From contig QEUW01000091.1 of assembly GCA_003577005.1 (NCBI GenBank), positions 1 through 20,482 on the forward strand: DNA of 20,482 bases. The letters run 5' to 3'. Under the pieces are notes generated by a model. The model ran no database searches and was not told where the DNA came from. It was given only the letters and a program-made list of their open reading frames with translations. Below are positions 1 to 7,202 of this stretch, in pieces; the first letter of the stretch is position 1; every line of letters starts with the position of its first letter. Made by a program: the position numbers and the translations under genes. Source of the stretch: Chloroflexota bacterium (GTDB lineage: Bacteria > Chloroflexota > Anaerolineae > Caldilineales > Caldilineaceae).

Positions 1-2004
1 GCGCGCGAACAGGTGGCCCAATTGCTCGAGGCCGGCAAGAATGCCAGCAACGCTTCGGTCGTAGCCATCAAAAATGACACCGGCGAGATCCTGGCTATGG
101 TCGGCTCGCTCGATTATAACAACGAGGAGATCGATGGCCAGGTCAATGTGGCGCTGGCCGAACGCCAGCCTGGTTCGAGCTTCAAGCCCTATGTCTACCT
201 GACGGCGCTGACCGAAGGGCTCAACCCGGCCACCATGATCCTCGATGTGCCGTCAGCCTTTCCGCAGGGCGATGGCACCTTCTACCGGCCTGAGAACTAT
301 GACCGCCAGTATCATGGACCGGTCTCGCTGCGCAATGCGCTGGCGCGATCGTACAACATCCCTGCCATCAAGGTGATGGACCAGGTGGGCGTGGCCGACG
401 CGCTGCGCATGGCGCACCGGATGGGCATCAACGGGCTCAACCGCGGGCTGGAATACTATGGTCTCAGCCTGGTCTTGGGCGGGGGCGAGGTCCGCTTGCT
501 CGACCATACCTATGCCTTTAGTATCTTTGCCAACCAGGGTGTCATGATCGGCGAGCCGGTGTTGCCCGATGAACGGCGTTCCGGTTATCGCAACCTCAAC
601 CCGGTCGCCATTCTCCAGGTGCGCGACCGCGATGGGAACATCCTGAAAAAGTACGAAGCGCCGGCGAGCGAACGCATCATCAGCGCCGAGATCGCCTATA
701 TCATGTCCGACATCATGAGCGATGATGTGGCGCGCGCACCGGCTTTTGGCGCCAACACCAGGTTGACCCTACCCGGTCGCAAGGTGGCAGCCAAGACCGG
801 CACCACCAATGGTTTCAAGGACAACTGGACGGTCGGCTATACGCCTCAGTTGACGGTTGGGGTCTGGGTCGGCAACACCGATAACGAATCGATGGTCAAT
901 GTCACCGGTCTGGATGGCGCCGCGCCCATCTGGAACACGGTAATGGCCCGCTATCACGAAGGGCTGCCGGCTACCTGGTACAACCAGCCCGCGGCGATCA
1001 CGACACGCGCTGTCTGTGTGCCCAGCGGTCTTTTGCCCACTGAACACTGCCAGAGCCAACGTAGCGAAATCTTTCTTCCTGGCACGGAACCTACGCTGCC
1101 AGACAACATCTGGCAACCTTTCGAGATCGATAGCGCCACCGGCCAGTTGGCGTCGCCCAGCACACCGCCTGAGAACCGCCAGACGCGCGTCTACCAGATC
1201 CTGCCGCAAGAGGCCGCCGACTGGGTACGTGAAAATGGGATCGAGCAACCGCCTACCACGGTCTCGGCAGCGCCGCCCGAGAGTTTTGACCCCGATGTGG
1301 CAATCATCCGCCCTGGGGTAAACGACTATATCACCGGGGCGTACGAGGTGATTGGCAATGCGCGCGGCGGCCCCTTCCGCCTGGAGTTTGGCCGCGGCCT
1401 CGACCCGCAGGAGTGGGCCGCCATTGGCGAGGAACGGGGCGACGAGGTGGCTAACGCCGTCCTCCAGACCTTTGACACGACAGCGCTCGAAGAGGGTATC
1501 TATACGCTGCGGCTGACCGTCAACCGTGGGGACGGCCCGCGCGAGGTGCGTTTCCCGGTCACTGTTGACCATACGCCGCCAACGGTTGTCCTCTCTGAAC
1601 CAAAACCCGACCAGCTCTACGTGATGGAAGAGCACGAGCAGATCAACGTCAATGCCCTGGTACAGGACACGTGGGCCGTGGATCGGGTCGTCTTCTCCAT
1701 CGACAACCGCGACTTTATCACCAGCACGGTGCCGCCTTACAACGCCCGCTGGACGATCACCATGCGCGACATCGAGCAGATCGAACAGGCTGCGACGCAG
1801 AACTGGCTTGGTTTTGAAAGCGACGACCCCGATGTCCAACCGGGAAGGATGTTGCCCTACGGCGATGGGTTCCAGGCCATCCGCACCAGCGGCGGTGTCT
1901 ATTTCGAGAGCCATCTCTTCCGGGTGCGCGCCTATGACAAGGCCGGTAATGTCACCCAGAGCCAGGAAGTGCGCGTCTATGTGCGCCATCGGAAACCGAG
2001 GTAA
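1..2004 (+). CDS. Class A penicillin-binding protein (transglycosylase/transpeptidase), 5' end outside window
   Basis: The frame is open from base 1, so the gene begins upstream; only the transpeptidase domain and C-terminal tail are present. Counting from the GTG codon at 13, the penicillin-binding signature motifs are in order: S55-S56-F57-K58 (SxxK, acyl-enzyme Ser55), S113-Y114-N115 (SxN) and K261-T-G-T-T265 (KTG). Such enzymes cross-link peptidoglycan peptides outside the membrane; the glycosyltransferase domain should lie in the missing N-terminal part. After the catalytic domain (about residue 330) come roughly 330 more residues: a segment with two cysteines (C..PSGLLPTEHC), then beta-rich, Ig-like stretches containing 'FRLEFGRGLDPQEW' and 'VDHTPPTVVLSEP'. 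Long C-terminal tails of this kind occur in PBP1A/1C-like proteins of Chloroflexota. The stop is TAA at 2002-2004. The GTG at 13 is merely the first possible start inside the window, not the real one. Confidence 0.93.
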   Translation, partial: AREQVAQLLEAGKNASNASVVAIKNDTGEILAMVGSLDYNNEEIDGQVNVALAERQPGSSFKPYVYLTALTEGLNPATMILDVPSAFPQGDGTFYRPENYDRQYHGPVSLRNALARSYNIPAIKVMDQVGVADALRMAHRMGINGLNRGLEYYGLSLVLGGGEVRLLDHTYAFSIFANQGVMIGEPVLPDERRSGYRNLNPVAILQVRDRDGNILKKYEAPASERIISAEIAYIMSDIMSDDVARAPAFGANTRLTLPGRKVAAKTGTTNGFKDNWTVGYTPQLTVGVWVGNTDNESMVNVTGLDGAAPIWNTVMARYHEGLPATWYNQPAAITTRAVCVPSGLLPTEHCQSQRSEIFLPGTEPTLPDNIWQPFEIDSATGQLASPSTPPENRQTRVYQILPQEAADWVRENGIEQPPTTVSAAPPESFDPDVAIIRPGVNDYITGAYEVIGNARGGPFRLEFGRGLDPQEWAAIGEERGDEVANAVLQTFDTTALEEGIYTLRLTVNRGDGPREVRFPVTVDHTPPTVVLSEPKPDQLYVMEEHEQINVNALVQDTWAVDRVVFSIDNRDFITSTVPPYNARWTITMRDIEQIEQAATQNWLGFESDDPDVQPGRMLPYGDGFQAIRTSGGVYFESHLFRVRAYDKAGNVTQSQEVRVYVRHRKPR

Positions 2005-2023
2005 TGGTTAATAATTGACGGTT

Positions 2024-2086
2024 AATGCTCAATAGTTGATGATTCCGCTTTGATGTCGGCAGCGCTCTCATTTACCATTGAGCATT
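2024..2086. repeat. 10-bp inverted repeat, 43-nt spacer, in AT-rich intergenic DNA
   Basis: AATGCTCAAT at 2024-2033 is the exact reverse complement of ATTGAGCATT at 2077-2086. The gap between the PBP stop and the next start (about 107 bp) is strikingly richer in A+T than its flanks and is made of variants of 'TTAAT' and 'ATTGA'. It could be a small dispersed repeat or a weak hairpin. There is no clear T-tract, so I do not call it a terminator. Confidence 0.4.
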
Positions 2087-2111
2087 GAGTATTAATCCTT
2101 GGGAATTGCTC

Positions 2112-3002
2112 ATGATCTTCAAGCCCGCTCCAGAACGCACCCGCTGGGAAGGATTGGTGGCGGCGGTCTGGCTCTTTCTCATCGATAGTCTGATCCTGGC
2201 CTGGACGATGGCGCGGCCCACCGACTGGCTCAAGTTTGTTTTGGTGGTGCTGGCGGTAGTGGCTGTGCCGGTCTGGTGCTATGTCCTCTATCGCACGTGG
2301 GCTGCGTTTACACTGGAGTACTGGGTGGATCGCAACAGTGTCACCCTGTGCTGGGCGCATGTGCGCCAGGTGGTGCCCATCAGCTCCATTCAGCGGATCA
2401 TAGATGGGGGTGTGATTGAAAGTAGCCACCCGCGCTGGTATCATTGGCCATTGCCGTGGGTGCGTTCGGCCCAGGCCGAGGGTTTACCCAATATCTTGCT
2501 CTGCGCCACCCGCCCGCTGAACGAGTGCCTGCTGCTTGATACGGGCAACACGGTCTTCGCCGTGTCGCCCCAGTGGCGCGCCCGGTTTATCGACCAACTA
2601 CAAGAGAGCTACCGCATGGGGGCCGCGCTTGTCGTGAAGGCCACCGAACCGCCACCTCTGCGAACCCGGCGGTGGTTGCACAAACATGCAGTAGGGCTGG
2701 CACTCTTGAGTATTGGATTGGTGGGCGTCCTGGCGCTCTTTGGCCGGTTGATGATCGAATTCCCCGCGCTTCCCAGTCTGCTGCCTTTCCGTTATGACAG
2801 CCAGGGGTTGCCCGATGTCGTGCGCGATAAAAACGCCCTGTTTATCATCCCCGCCATCGGCCTGCTCACCTGGTTGACCAACGGGTTGTGGGGCGTGTGG
2901 ATGGCTATGCGCAAACAACCGACAGGCGCCTATATGCTCTGGGGGGGCGCCATCGTGGTACAGATCTTTTCTCTGCTGGCGTTGAATAGCTTGCTGCCGT
3001 AA
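2112..3002 (+). CDS. Polytopic membrane protein with bacterial PH-like domain
   Basis: The 296-residue protein starts at ATG 2112, preceded by GGGA at 2101-2104 with 7 nt spacing; a TTG at 2085 could add nine residues but has no better ribosome site. Two hydrophobic segments (about 13-31 and 40-60) are followed by a soluble part (65-175), where 'YWVDRNSVTLCWAHVRQVVPI' leads into 'SSIQRII' and later 'TVFAVSPQWRARFIDQL'. This order of strands and helix is typical of bacterial PH domains (bPH_2 type) that sit at the membrane surface. Three further hydrophobic segments follow (about 192-210, 243-265, 273-295). The function of such proteins is not known. The gene lies 107 bp after the PBP gene and 85 bp before the glycosyltransferase gene, so co-transcription with envelope genes is possible but not shown. 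Confidence 0.75.
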   Translation: MIFKPAPERTRWEGLVAAVWLFLIDSLILAWTMARPTDWLKFVLVVLAVVAVPVWCYVLYRTWAAFTLEYWVDRNSVTLCWAHVRQVVPISSIQRIIDGGVIESSHPRWYHWPLPWVRSAQAEGLPNILLCATRPLNECLLLDTGNTVFAVSPQWRARFIDQLQESYRMGAALVVKATEPPPLRTRRWLHKHAVGLALLSIGLVGVLALFGRLMIEFPALPSLLPFRYDSQGLPDVVRDKNALFIIPAIGLLTWLTNGLWGVWMAMRKQPTGAYMLWGGAIVVQIFSLLALNSLLP

Positions 3003-3035
3003 GGTCATCGAATGGGGTATTTGCGCCAGGTGCGT

Positions 3036-3041
3036 TATAAT
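3036..3041 (+). promoter_or_regulatory. Candidate -10 element (TATAAT) for the glycosyltransferase gene
   Basis: A consensus TATAAT lies about 47 bp upstream of the GTG start at 3088 and inside the only intergenic gap before it. No convincing -35 hexamer is found at 16-18 bp distance (the sequence there is near TGGGGT), so the call rests on the -10 match and its position. Confidence 0.35.
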
Positions 3042-3071
3042 AACGCCATTCAGCCAACAGAGAGTTCAAAC

Positions 3072-3077
3072 GAGGAG
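3072..3077 (+). promoter_or_regulatory. Ribosome binding site (GAGGAG) supporting the GTG start at 3088
   Basis: GAGGAG ends 10 nt before GTG 3088. No in-frame ATG nearby has a comparable site, so it supports the GTG start. Confidence 0.6.
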
Positions 3078-3087
3078 AAAGACGCAC

Positions 3088-3885
3088 GTGGGTGACTCCG
3101 ACCGGTCGCCATTTCTGAGCATCATCATTCCGGCCTACAACGAAGCGCTGCGCCTACCGCCGACCTTGCACAAGATCGCCAACTTTCTGCGCCAACAGCC
3201 CTACCGATCAGAGTTGATCATCGTGGAAAATGGTTCGACCGATGACACATCGGCCGTGGTCGAACGTTTCTGCCAGGAGTCTGTGCGTGACGATGACCCC
3301 TTTTCTATCCAGTTGCTGCATACTCCGCAAGGTAAAGGGATCGCAGTCAAACAGGGCATGCTCAACTCCCGTGGCGACTACTGCATCATGTCCGATGCCG
3401 ACCTCGCCGTGCCGATCGAGGAAGTGGTCAAATTTTTGCCTCCGGCCTTGCCGGCGCGCTCGTTCGACGTAGCGATTGCCAGCCGCGAGGGGCCGGGGGC
3501 GGTGCGCTATGGCGAACCATGGATCCGCCACCTGATGGGCCGCGTCTTCAATTTTCTGGTGCGCACGCTGGCAGTGCCCGGTGTGCAGGACACACAGTGC
3601 GGCTTCAAGTGTTTTACGCGCGAGGCCATGCTCCTGGTCTTTCCGCTGCAACGGATCGACGGGTGGGGGTTTGATGTAGAGATCCTCCACATTGCCACCC
3701 GCCATAACCTGCGCCTGGTGGAGGTGCCGGTACATTGGTACTATGGGCAGAACAGCCGCATCCGCCCCATCCAGAACACGATCAGCATGGTGTCGGAACT
3801 GCTACGCATCCGTCTGAATGGTCGCCGTGGCTATTACGAGCAGCCTTCCCCGGCACCGGTGGCCGATAATCTACCGGCGATGTAA
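3088..3885 (+). CDS. Family 2 glycosyltransferase, polyprenyl/dolichyl-phosphate sugar synthase-like
   Basis: The 265-residue protein is a GT-A fold glycosyltransferase. Visible landmarks are the nucleotide-binding start 'SIIIPAYNEA' (11-20), 'IIVENGSTDDT' (44-54), 'GKGIAVKQGM' (82-91), the metal-binding D103-A-D105 in 'MSDADLAVP', 'QDTQCGFKCF' (167-176) and 'GWGFDVEIL' (192-200). This set matches the DPM1/ALG5-like branch, which transfers a hexose from a nucleotide sugar to a polyprenyl phosphate at the cytoplasmic face of the membrane. There is no C-terminal membrane segment, so the protein should be soluble or peripheral. Sugar and acceptor cannot be read from sequence. The start is GTG with GAGGAG upstream. 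Its neighbours (PBP, PH-domain membrane protein) are also envelope-related. Confidence 0.9.
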   Translation: MGDSDRSPFLSIIIPAYNEALRLPPTLHKIANFLRQQPYRSELIIVENGSTDDTSAVVERFCQESVRDDDPFSIQLLHTPQGKGIAVKQGMLNSRGDYCIMSDADLAVPIEEVVKFLPPALPARSFDVAIASREGPGAVRYGEPWIRHLMGRVFNFLVRTLAVPGVQDTQCGFKCFTREAMLLVFPLQRIDGWGFDVEILHIATRHNLRLVEVPVHWYYGQNSRIRPIQNTISMVSELLRIRLNGRRGYYEQPSPAPVADNLPAM

Positions 3886-3929
3886 ATGCAGAATGCGGGG
3901 TCCAAGGGCGCCCCGAAGTGTGGAATGTA

Positions 3930-3978
3930 ACACAATACATCAGGCTTCCAGAGACTCTGGAAGCCTGATGTATTGTGT
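3930..3978. terminator. Perfect 49-bp palindrome (24-bp arms), likely bidirectional terminator
   Basis: Bases 3930-3953 are the exact reverse complement of 3955-3978, with A3954 at the centre. The inner part is GC-rich (CAGGCTTCCAGAG) and the outer part AT-rich, so each strand's hairpin would end in a moderately T-rich segment (TGATGTATTGTGT on plus). It sits between the convergent ends of the glycosyltransferase gene (3885) and the beta-propeller gene (4031), the position expected of a two-way terminator. There is no pure T-run, and an origin as a mobile palindromic element cannot be excluded. Confidence 0.6.
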
Positions 3979-3997
3979 AGAGGAGGAGATGAACCCA

Positions 3998-4024
3998 TAG
4001 AGCCGGTGGCTTGCACCGGCTCTA
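3998..4024 (-). terminator. 11-bp hairpin just downstream of the beta-propeller gene
   Basis: TAGAGCCGGTG (3998-4008) pairs with CACCGGCTCTA (4014-4024) around a 5-nt loop. It begins 7 bp beyond the minus-strand stop codon (4031-4033). The stem is perfect and GC-rich. No T-tract follows on the minus strand, so it may act together with the neighbouring 49-bp palindrome. Confidence 0.5.
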
Positions 4025-4030
4025 CGCTGG

Positions 4031-5257
4031 TTAGCGATTATTATGTACTGGGCTCTTGGCCAGCGGGCGGCCAGCAACCGGTCGGCGGCGGCGCAGGTCG
4101 TTGACGACTGAATAAACCAGCGCCAGGGCAGCCAGGCCAGCGACGATCCAGGCGATCACGCCGGTGACCGATAGGGGGCCGGTCTGCGCATCGACCAGGC
4201 TGTCGGCCACCTCAGCCGGGGCTGCCGGGGCTGTCCCTAACGGCTGCGGTGTGCGGCTCAGGTTGGTGACGGCATAGACAGCGCCCGTTTCGCCACCCAG
4301 CGGGAGCAGACTGGCCACTGCGACCTGACGGTCGGTGTGGAGCGTGACCCAATTCTCAGCCCCATTGGTGCTCATGGCGACGCCTACCGGGCTCTGGTGT
4401 ACTTCACCCGTCCCATAAAGATAGCTGGTCGCCACATAGAGTACGTTGGGTTGTTGCGGGTCCACTGCGAGCGCATCGACCTGGAGGCGCGAGCCAGGCA
4501 CCAGACCTAACCCCTCGTTCGCCATCACCCAGGTTGAACCGTCCGTGCTCTTGACCAAACCGCGGTCCGTCGTTCCTACATAGACGGTGGCGGGCGAACC
4601 GCCAGCAATGGTCAAAGCGGTGGGAGCGCTGCCCAAGTTCTCCACGACACTCCAGTTCATACCGTAGCTCTCGGCCCGATAGAGTTCGTTACGGGTGCGG
4701 GCAAAGACCATGCCTTGGCCGCTGCTGTCGGCGGCTACCTCGACCACCGGCTCATCCAAGCGCAGATGGCCGCTTAGAATGATGCTCGAACCCACATCGC
4801 GCAGCCGGAAGAGGCCAGCGGTGTCGGTCCCGACATAGACCAGGCGCTGGTCGCCATCTACAGCAATATCCGTGACCCCGCCAATGTACTCATCCGAGAG
4901 GGGGACGCGCAACCAGTTCTGGCCACCATCGTTCGAGCGATAGAGGGTCAGGGTATTGGCCGCGCCCACATAGATGGTCTCCGGTCGCCGCGGGTCGACG
5001 GCGACGGCGCCGGCGATGATCTCATCGGGTGTGGCGACTGCAACCCATCCTTGTGGGCCGCCGGCAAAGAGAACGCCACCGTCGATCGCATAGGTCTTAT
5101 CGGCAACGGCAGCGGCATAGTCGCGCACATTTTCCAGGCTTGGCTTGGCTACCACGGTCAACTCAGCGTTGCGTGCGCTCACGACACCGGCCAGGAGCGC
5201 AATGGTGAGTACGGTAGCGGCCACAATCATTAAGATGCGATTCATACGTGCGTTCAT
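4031..5257 (-). CDS. Membrane-anchored extracytoplasmic beta-propeller protein (BNR/Ycf48-like)
   Basis: The 408-residue protein has an N-terminal hydrophobic segment (about 7-27) that is either a signal peptide or an anchor. Repeated 'YVGT/YVAT' blades carry Asp-box-like motifs: S-N-D-G-G-Q-N-W (108-115), then S-T-D-G-S-T-W and S-T-N-G-A-E-N-W. A C-terminal membrane segment (about 364-384) is followed by an Arg-rich tail (DLRRRRP), so the propeller should lie outside and the tail inside. This layout resembles sialidase/BNR and Ycf48-type propellers. No enzymatic residues are recognisable and no photosynthesis gene is nearby, so the role is unknown; a binding or scaffolding part at the cell surface is most likely. 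I chose ATG 5257 because of the strong GGAGAG site. An in-frame ATG at 5338 would add 27 Lys/Arg-rich residues and has no clear ribosome site. Confidence 0.75.
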   Translation of the reverse strand: MNARMNRILMIVAATVLTIALLAGVVSARNAELTVVAKPSLENVRDYAAAVADKTYAIDGGVLFAGGPQGWVAVATPDEIIAGAVAVDPRRPETIYVGAANTLTLYRSNDGGQNWLRVPLSDEYIGGVTDIAVDGDQRLVYVGTDTAGLFRLRDVGSSIILSGHLRLDEPVVEVAADSSGQGMVFARTRNELYRAESYGMNWSVVENLGSAPTALTIAGGSPATVYVGTTDRGLVKSTDGSTWVMANEGLGLVPGSRLQVDALAVDPQQPNVLYVATSYLYGTGEVHQSPVGVAMSTNGAENWVTLHTDRQVAVASLLPLGGETGAVYAVTNLSRTPQPLGTAPAAPAEVADSLVDAQTGPLSVTGVIAWIVAGLAALALVYSVVNDLRRRRPVAGRPLAKSPVHNNR

Positions 5258-5570
5258 GATACTCTCCGACTTCTTATTACTTACTCTTTTATTGCGACGG
5301 TTTCGGCTCTTGCTTTGTTCCACCGCTTTGTCTGCCATCTGGATCTACACACTTCATTCTTACATTTCATAGTTTACTGATCGTTGAATGGTTGTGTTGG
5401 ATCTTTCTGACATCGGAGTCGGACCGAAAGCTGACGCTCAATACGGACCATGCCTAAAATTACCGCCGGTCTGCCGGCACAATTGCAGGATACCCACTGC
5501 CGTGATAAGCTCCATATACAAACTATGAATCGTTGTTGTTTGCATCATTCGATTACAAGTTAAACCAGCT
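5258..5570. other. Divergent intergenic region, AT-rich, no certain gene
   Basis: This 313-bp gap separates the minus-strand propeller gene from the plus-strand SCO gene and must carry promoters for both. I see a ribosome site for the propeller gene at 5262-5267, an optional 27-codon in-frame extension of it up to 5338, and a small GCCGG/CCGGC hairpin (5465-5478). TATACA at 5515-5520 resembles a -10 but has no matching -35. No convincing promoter pair, RNA gene or repeat was found. Confidence 0.5.
5262..5267 (-). promoter_or_regulatory. Ribosome binding site (GGAGAG) deciding the start of the beta-propeller gene
   Basis: On the minus strand GGAGAG lies 4 nt (GGAG 6 nt) before ATG 5257. The alternative upstream ATG at 5338 is preceded by GTGTAGATCCAG, which has no clear ribosome site. 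This favours the shorter protein. Confidence 0.6.
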
Positions 5571-6284
5571 ATGGACTCATCTGCAACACTTTCCCCCAGG
5601 GTTTCACCAGTGCCGCTTGCAGGTATCTCGCCACTCTGGTATGCGACGTTGCTGCTACTCTGTGCGGGTGTTTTGGTCTTTGCGACGCTGCAACCGGTTC
5701 AAGTGTTGCCGCGCATTGCGATCAGCCCCGGCTTTGTACTGGTAGATCAAACAGGGGAGAAGTTCACCAGTGAAGAGTTGCGCGGCAGCCTCGTGCTGTA
5801 CAACTTTACCTATACAGCCTGCGCACTGCCCTGCCCCCAGACGAGCGAACAGATGCGTGCGGTGCAGGAGCGCCTGCAGGATATTGATACGCGCGGGCTG
5901 CCGGTGCGCCTGGTAACCATCTCGTTTGACCCGGCCCGCGATACGCCGGCCACGCTCCACGAATATGGCGAGCGCTGGGGCGCCGACCCGCGCCAGTGGC
6001 GGATTGCCACCGGCGAGCCGGGACACCTGAAAAATGTCATCGGGGGTGGCTTTGGCGTCTTTTATGATAGGGCAGCCAGCGCCGCAAATGCATTTGTCTT
6101 TGACCCTACCTTTGTGCTGGTCGATGGCGCCGGGATCGTACGGGCAAAGTATCAAACGGCAACGCTCGACCTGGCAACCGTCGAACGCGACCTGTCGCTC
6201 ATCGCCACCGAAGCAGTGCAAAGCGAAGGTCCTTTGCGGCTGGCATATGAGGCTGCACATCTCTTTATGTGTTACCCGCGTTAG
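5571..6284 (+). CDS. SCO1/SenC-like membrane-anchored thioredoxin-fold protein lacking the copper-ligand His
   Basis: The 237-residue protein has an N-terminal membrane anchor (about 22-42) and a SCO-type thioredoxin fold outside the membrane. The CxxxC copper/redox motif is C84-A-L-P-C88, followed by 'LVTISFDPARDTPATL' (114-129), the family hallmark. SCO proteins carry copper to the CuA centre of cytochrome oxidase or keep its cysteines reduced. Here the usual His, found in an 'xDHT/S...LVD' context, is replaced: the sequence reads F-D178-P179-T180-FVLVD. Without that ligand, copper binding should be weak, and a thiol-redox role is more likely. The start is ATG 5571; no good ribosome site precedes it (AAGTTAAACCAGCT). 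The next gene, also SCO-like, begins 38 bp later and keeps the His. The tail after about residue 215 is longer than usual and has no recognised motif. Confidence 0.88.
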   Translation: MDSSATLSPRVSPVPLAGISPLWYATLLLLCAGVLVFATLQPVQVLPRIAISPGFVLVDQTGEKFTSEELRGSLVLYNFTYTACALPCPQTSEQMRAVQERLQDIDTRGLPVRLVTISFDPARDTPATLHEYGERWGADPRQWRIATGEPGHLKNVIGGGFGVFYDRAASAANAFVFDPTFVLVDGAGIVRAKYQTATLDLATVERDLSLIATEAVQSEGPLRLAYEAAHLFMCYPR

Positions 6285-6322
6285 CCATAGAAGGCTATGC
6301 GAAGGGGAATAGGCCCTCTGAG

Positions 6323-6988
6323 ATGAAACAGATAAGCGAGCGAGTACAGATGATCCCTGCGCTCCCTGGCCGCCGTCAACTCTATATAGGCATTGCGCTG
6401 CTCCTAATGGTGGCGCTCGGCGTGGTGGCAGTACGCCGGTGGCAACCCTATCGCTATCATGGCATCGAGCTGCAACCCTCACAACCGGTGCAAGATTTTA
6501 CACTGGAAACATCGACCGGCCTGGCGATGTCGTTGAGCGACTTTCGCAGCCGTTTTGTTTTGCTTTTCGCCGGTTATACGCACTGTCCTGATGTCTGTCC
6601 TCTTACGCTGGTCGACCTGGCCGAAACCGTGCGCCTGCTCGGCGACCAGGCCGGTCAGGTGCAGGTGCTCTTTATCACCGTCGACCCAGAGCGAGATACG
6701 CCGCAGCAACTGGCTACCTATCTGCGCTACTTCGACTCTACTTTTATTGGGATGACCGGGACGCCTGCCGCTATCGACGCAGCGGTGACGCAATTTGGTA
6801 TCTTTCACAGCGCCAGTCAGGGTGACAGCGGTCTGGTTGATCATACCAACAGCGTCGTCTTGCTGGACCGGCAGGGGCGCGTACGCCTGCTCTTCCCACC
6901 GGGAACAGGCGCAGCGCAGATGGCGGACGATCTGCGCCATCTCATGCGTCCGCCCGGGTGGTGGGCTATCGCACTGGCAGATAGGTAG
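6323..6988 (+). CDS. SCO1/SenC-like copper chaperone, canonical ligands present
   Basis: The 221-residue protein has an anchor segment (about 20-37) and then the SCO fold. C88-P-D-V-C92 lies in 'GYTHCPDVCPLTL', 'FITVDPERDTPQQL' at 117-130, and H174 in 'LVDHTNSVVLLD'. The two Cys and the His are the known copper ligands of Sco proteins, so this copy should bind copper and help build a CuA-type or related copper site outside the membrane. A GTG at 6269 is in frame and would overlap the previous gene by 16 bp. I prefer ATG 6323, but the ribosome site is weak in both cases, so the start is uncertain; ATG 6350 is also possible. Pairing of a His-less and a complete SCO suggests division of labour between thiol reduction and metal delivery (inference). 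Confidence 0.9.
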   Translation: MKQISERVQMIPALPGRRQLYIGIALLLMVALGVVAVRRWQPYRYHGIELQPSQPVQDFTLETSTGLAMSLSDFRSRFVLLFAGYTHCPDVCPLTLVDLAETVRLLGDQAGQVQVLFITVDPERDTPQQLATYLRYFDSTFIGMTGTPAAIDAAVTQFGIFHSASQGDSGLVDHTNSVVLLDRQGRVRLLFPPGTGAAQMADDLRHLMRPPGWWAIALADR

Positions 6989-7102
6989 CCTCCGTACAAT
7001 GAACTTAAGGGGGGCCTGGTAAAATTGTCAGCATAAACACAGAACGCCTGGCAGACCGATAGATTCGTGACGTACTGTTCTTCATGGCAATCGATCCGCA
7101 GA

Positions 7103-7125
7103 TGCGCGGGGGCAAAATCCGCGCA
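7103..7125. repeat. Hairpin-forming sequence in the gap before the YtkA-like gene
   Basis: TGCGCGG (7103-7109) pairs with CCGCGCA (7119-7125). An outer ATCCG/CGGAT pair (7094-7098 and 7131-7135) could extend the fold. It lies in the 214-bp gap between the second SCO gene and the lipoprotein gene. The following 'CGGATGAAAATCCTGTAAATCC' pattern has repeat-like character. No T-tract follows, so termination or a leader structure are both only possibilities. Confidence 0.3.
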
Positions 7126-7185
7126 ATACACGGATGAAAATCCTGTAAATCCTAGGAAGCCAGCTTTGTTTTCTTGATCATACGC

Positions 7186-7193
7186 AGGTGGAG
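7186..7193 (+). promoter_or_regulatory. Ribosome binding site (AGGTGGAG) deciding the YtkA-like start
   Basis: AGGTGGAG lies 9 nt before ATG 7203. The GTG at 7188, five codons upstream, falls inside this site and has no site of its own, so ATG 7203 is the preferred start. Confidence 0.6.
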
Positions 7194-7202
7194 CGTTTAC
7201 GT

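Noticed and set aside
769..1989. Long minus-strand open frame (406 codons) opposite the PBP gene
   Set aside because: It lies wholly opposite a frame with clear penicillin-binding motifs; its translation has no recognisable domain and is a by-product of high GC content.
3981..4000. Strong AGGAGG followed by a start codon
   Set aside because: The frame is only M-N-P-stop and overlaps a hairpin; not a gene.
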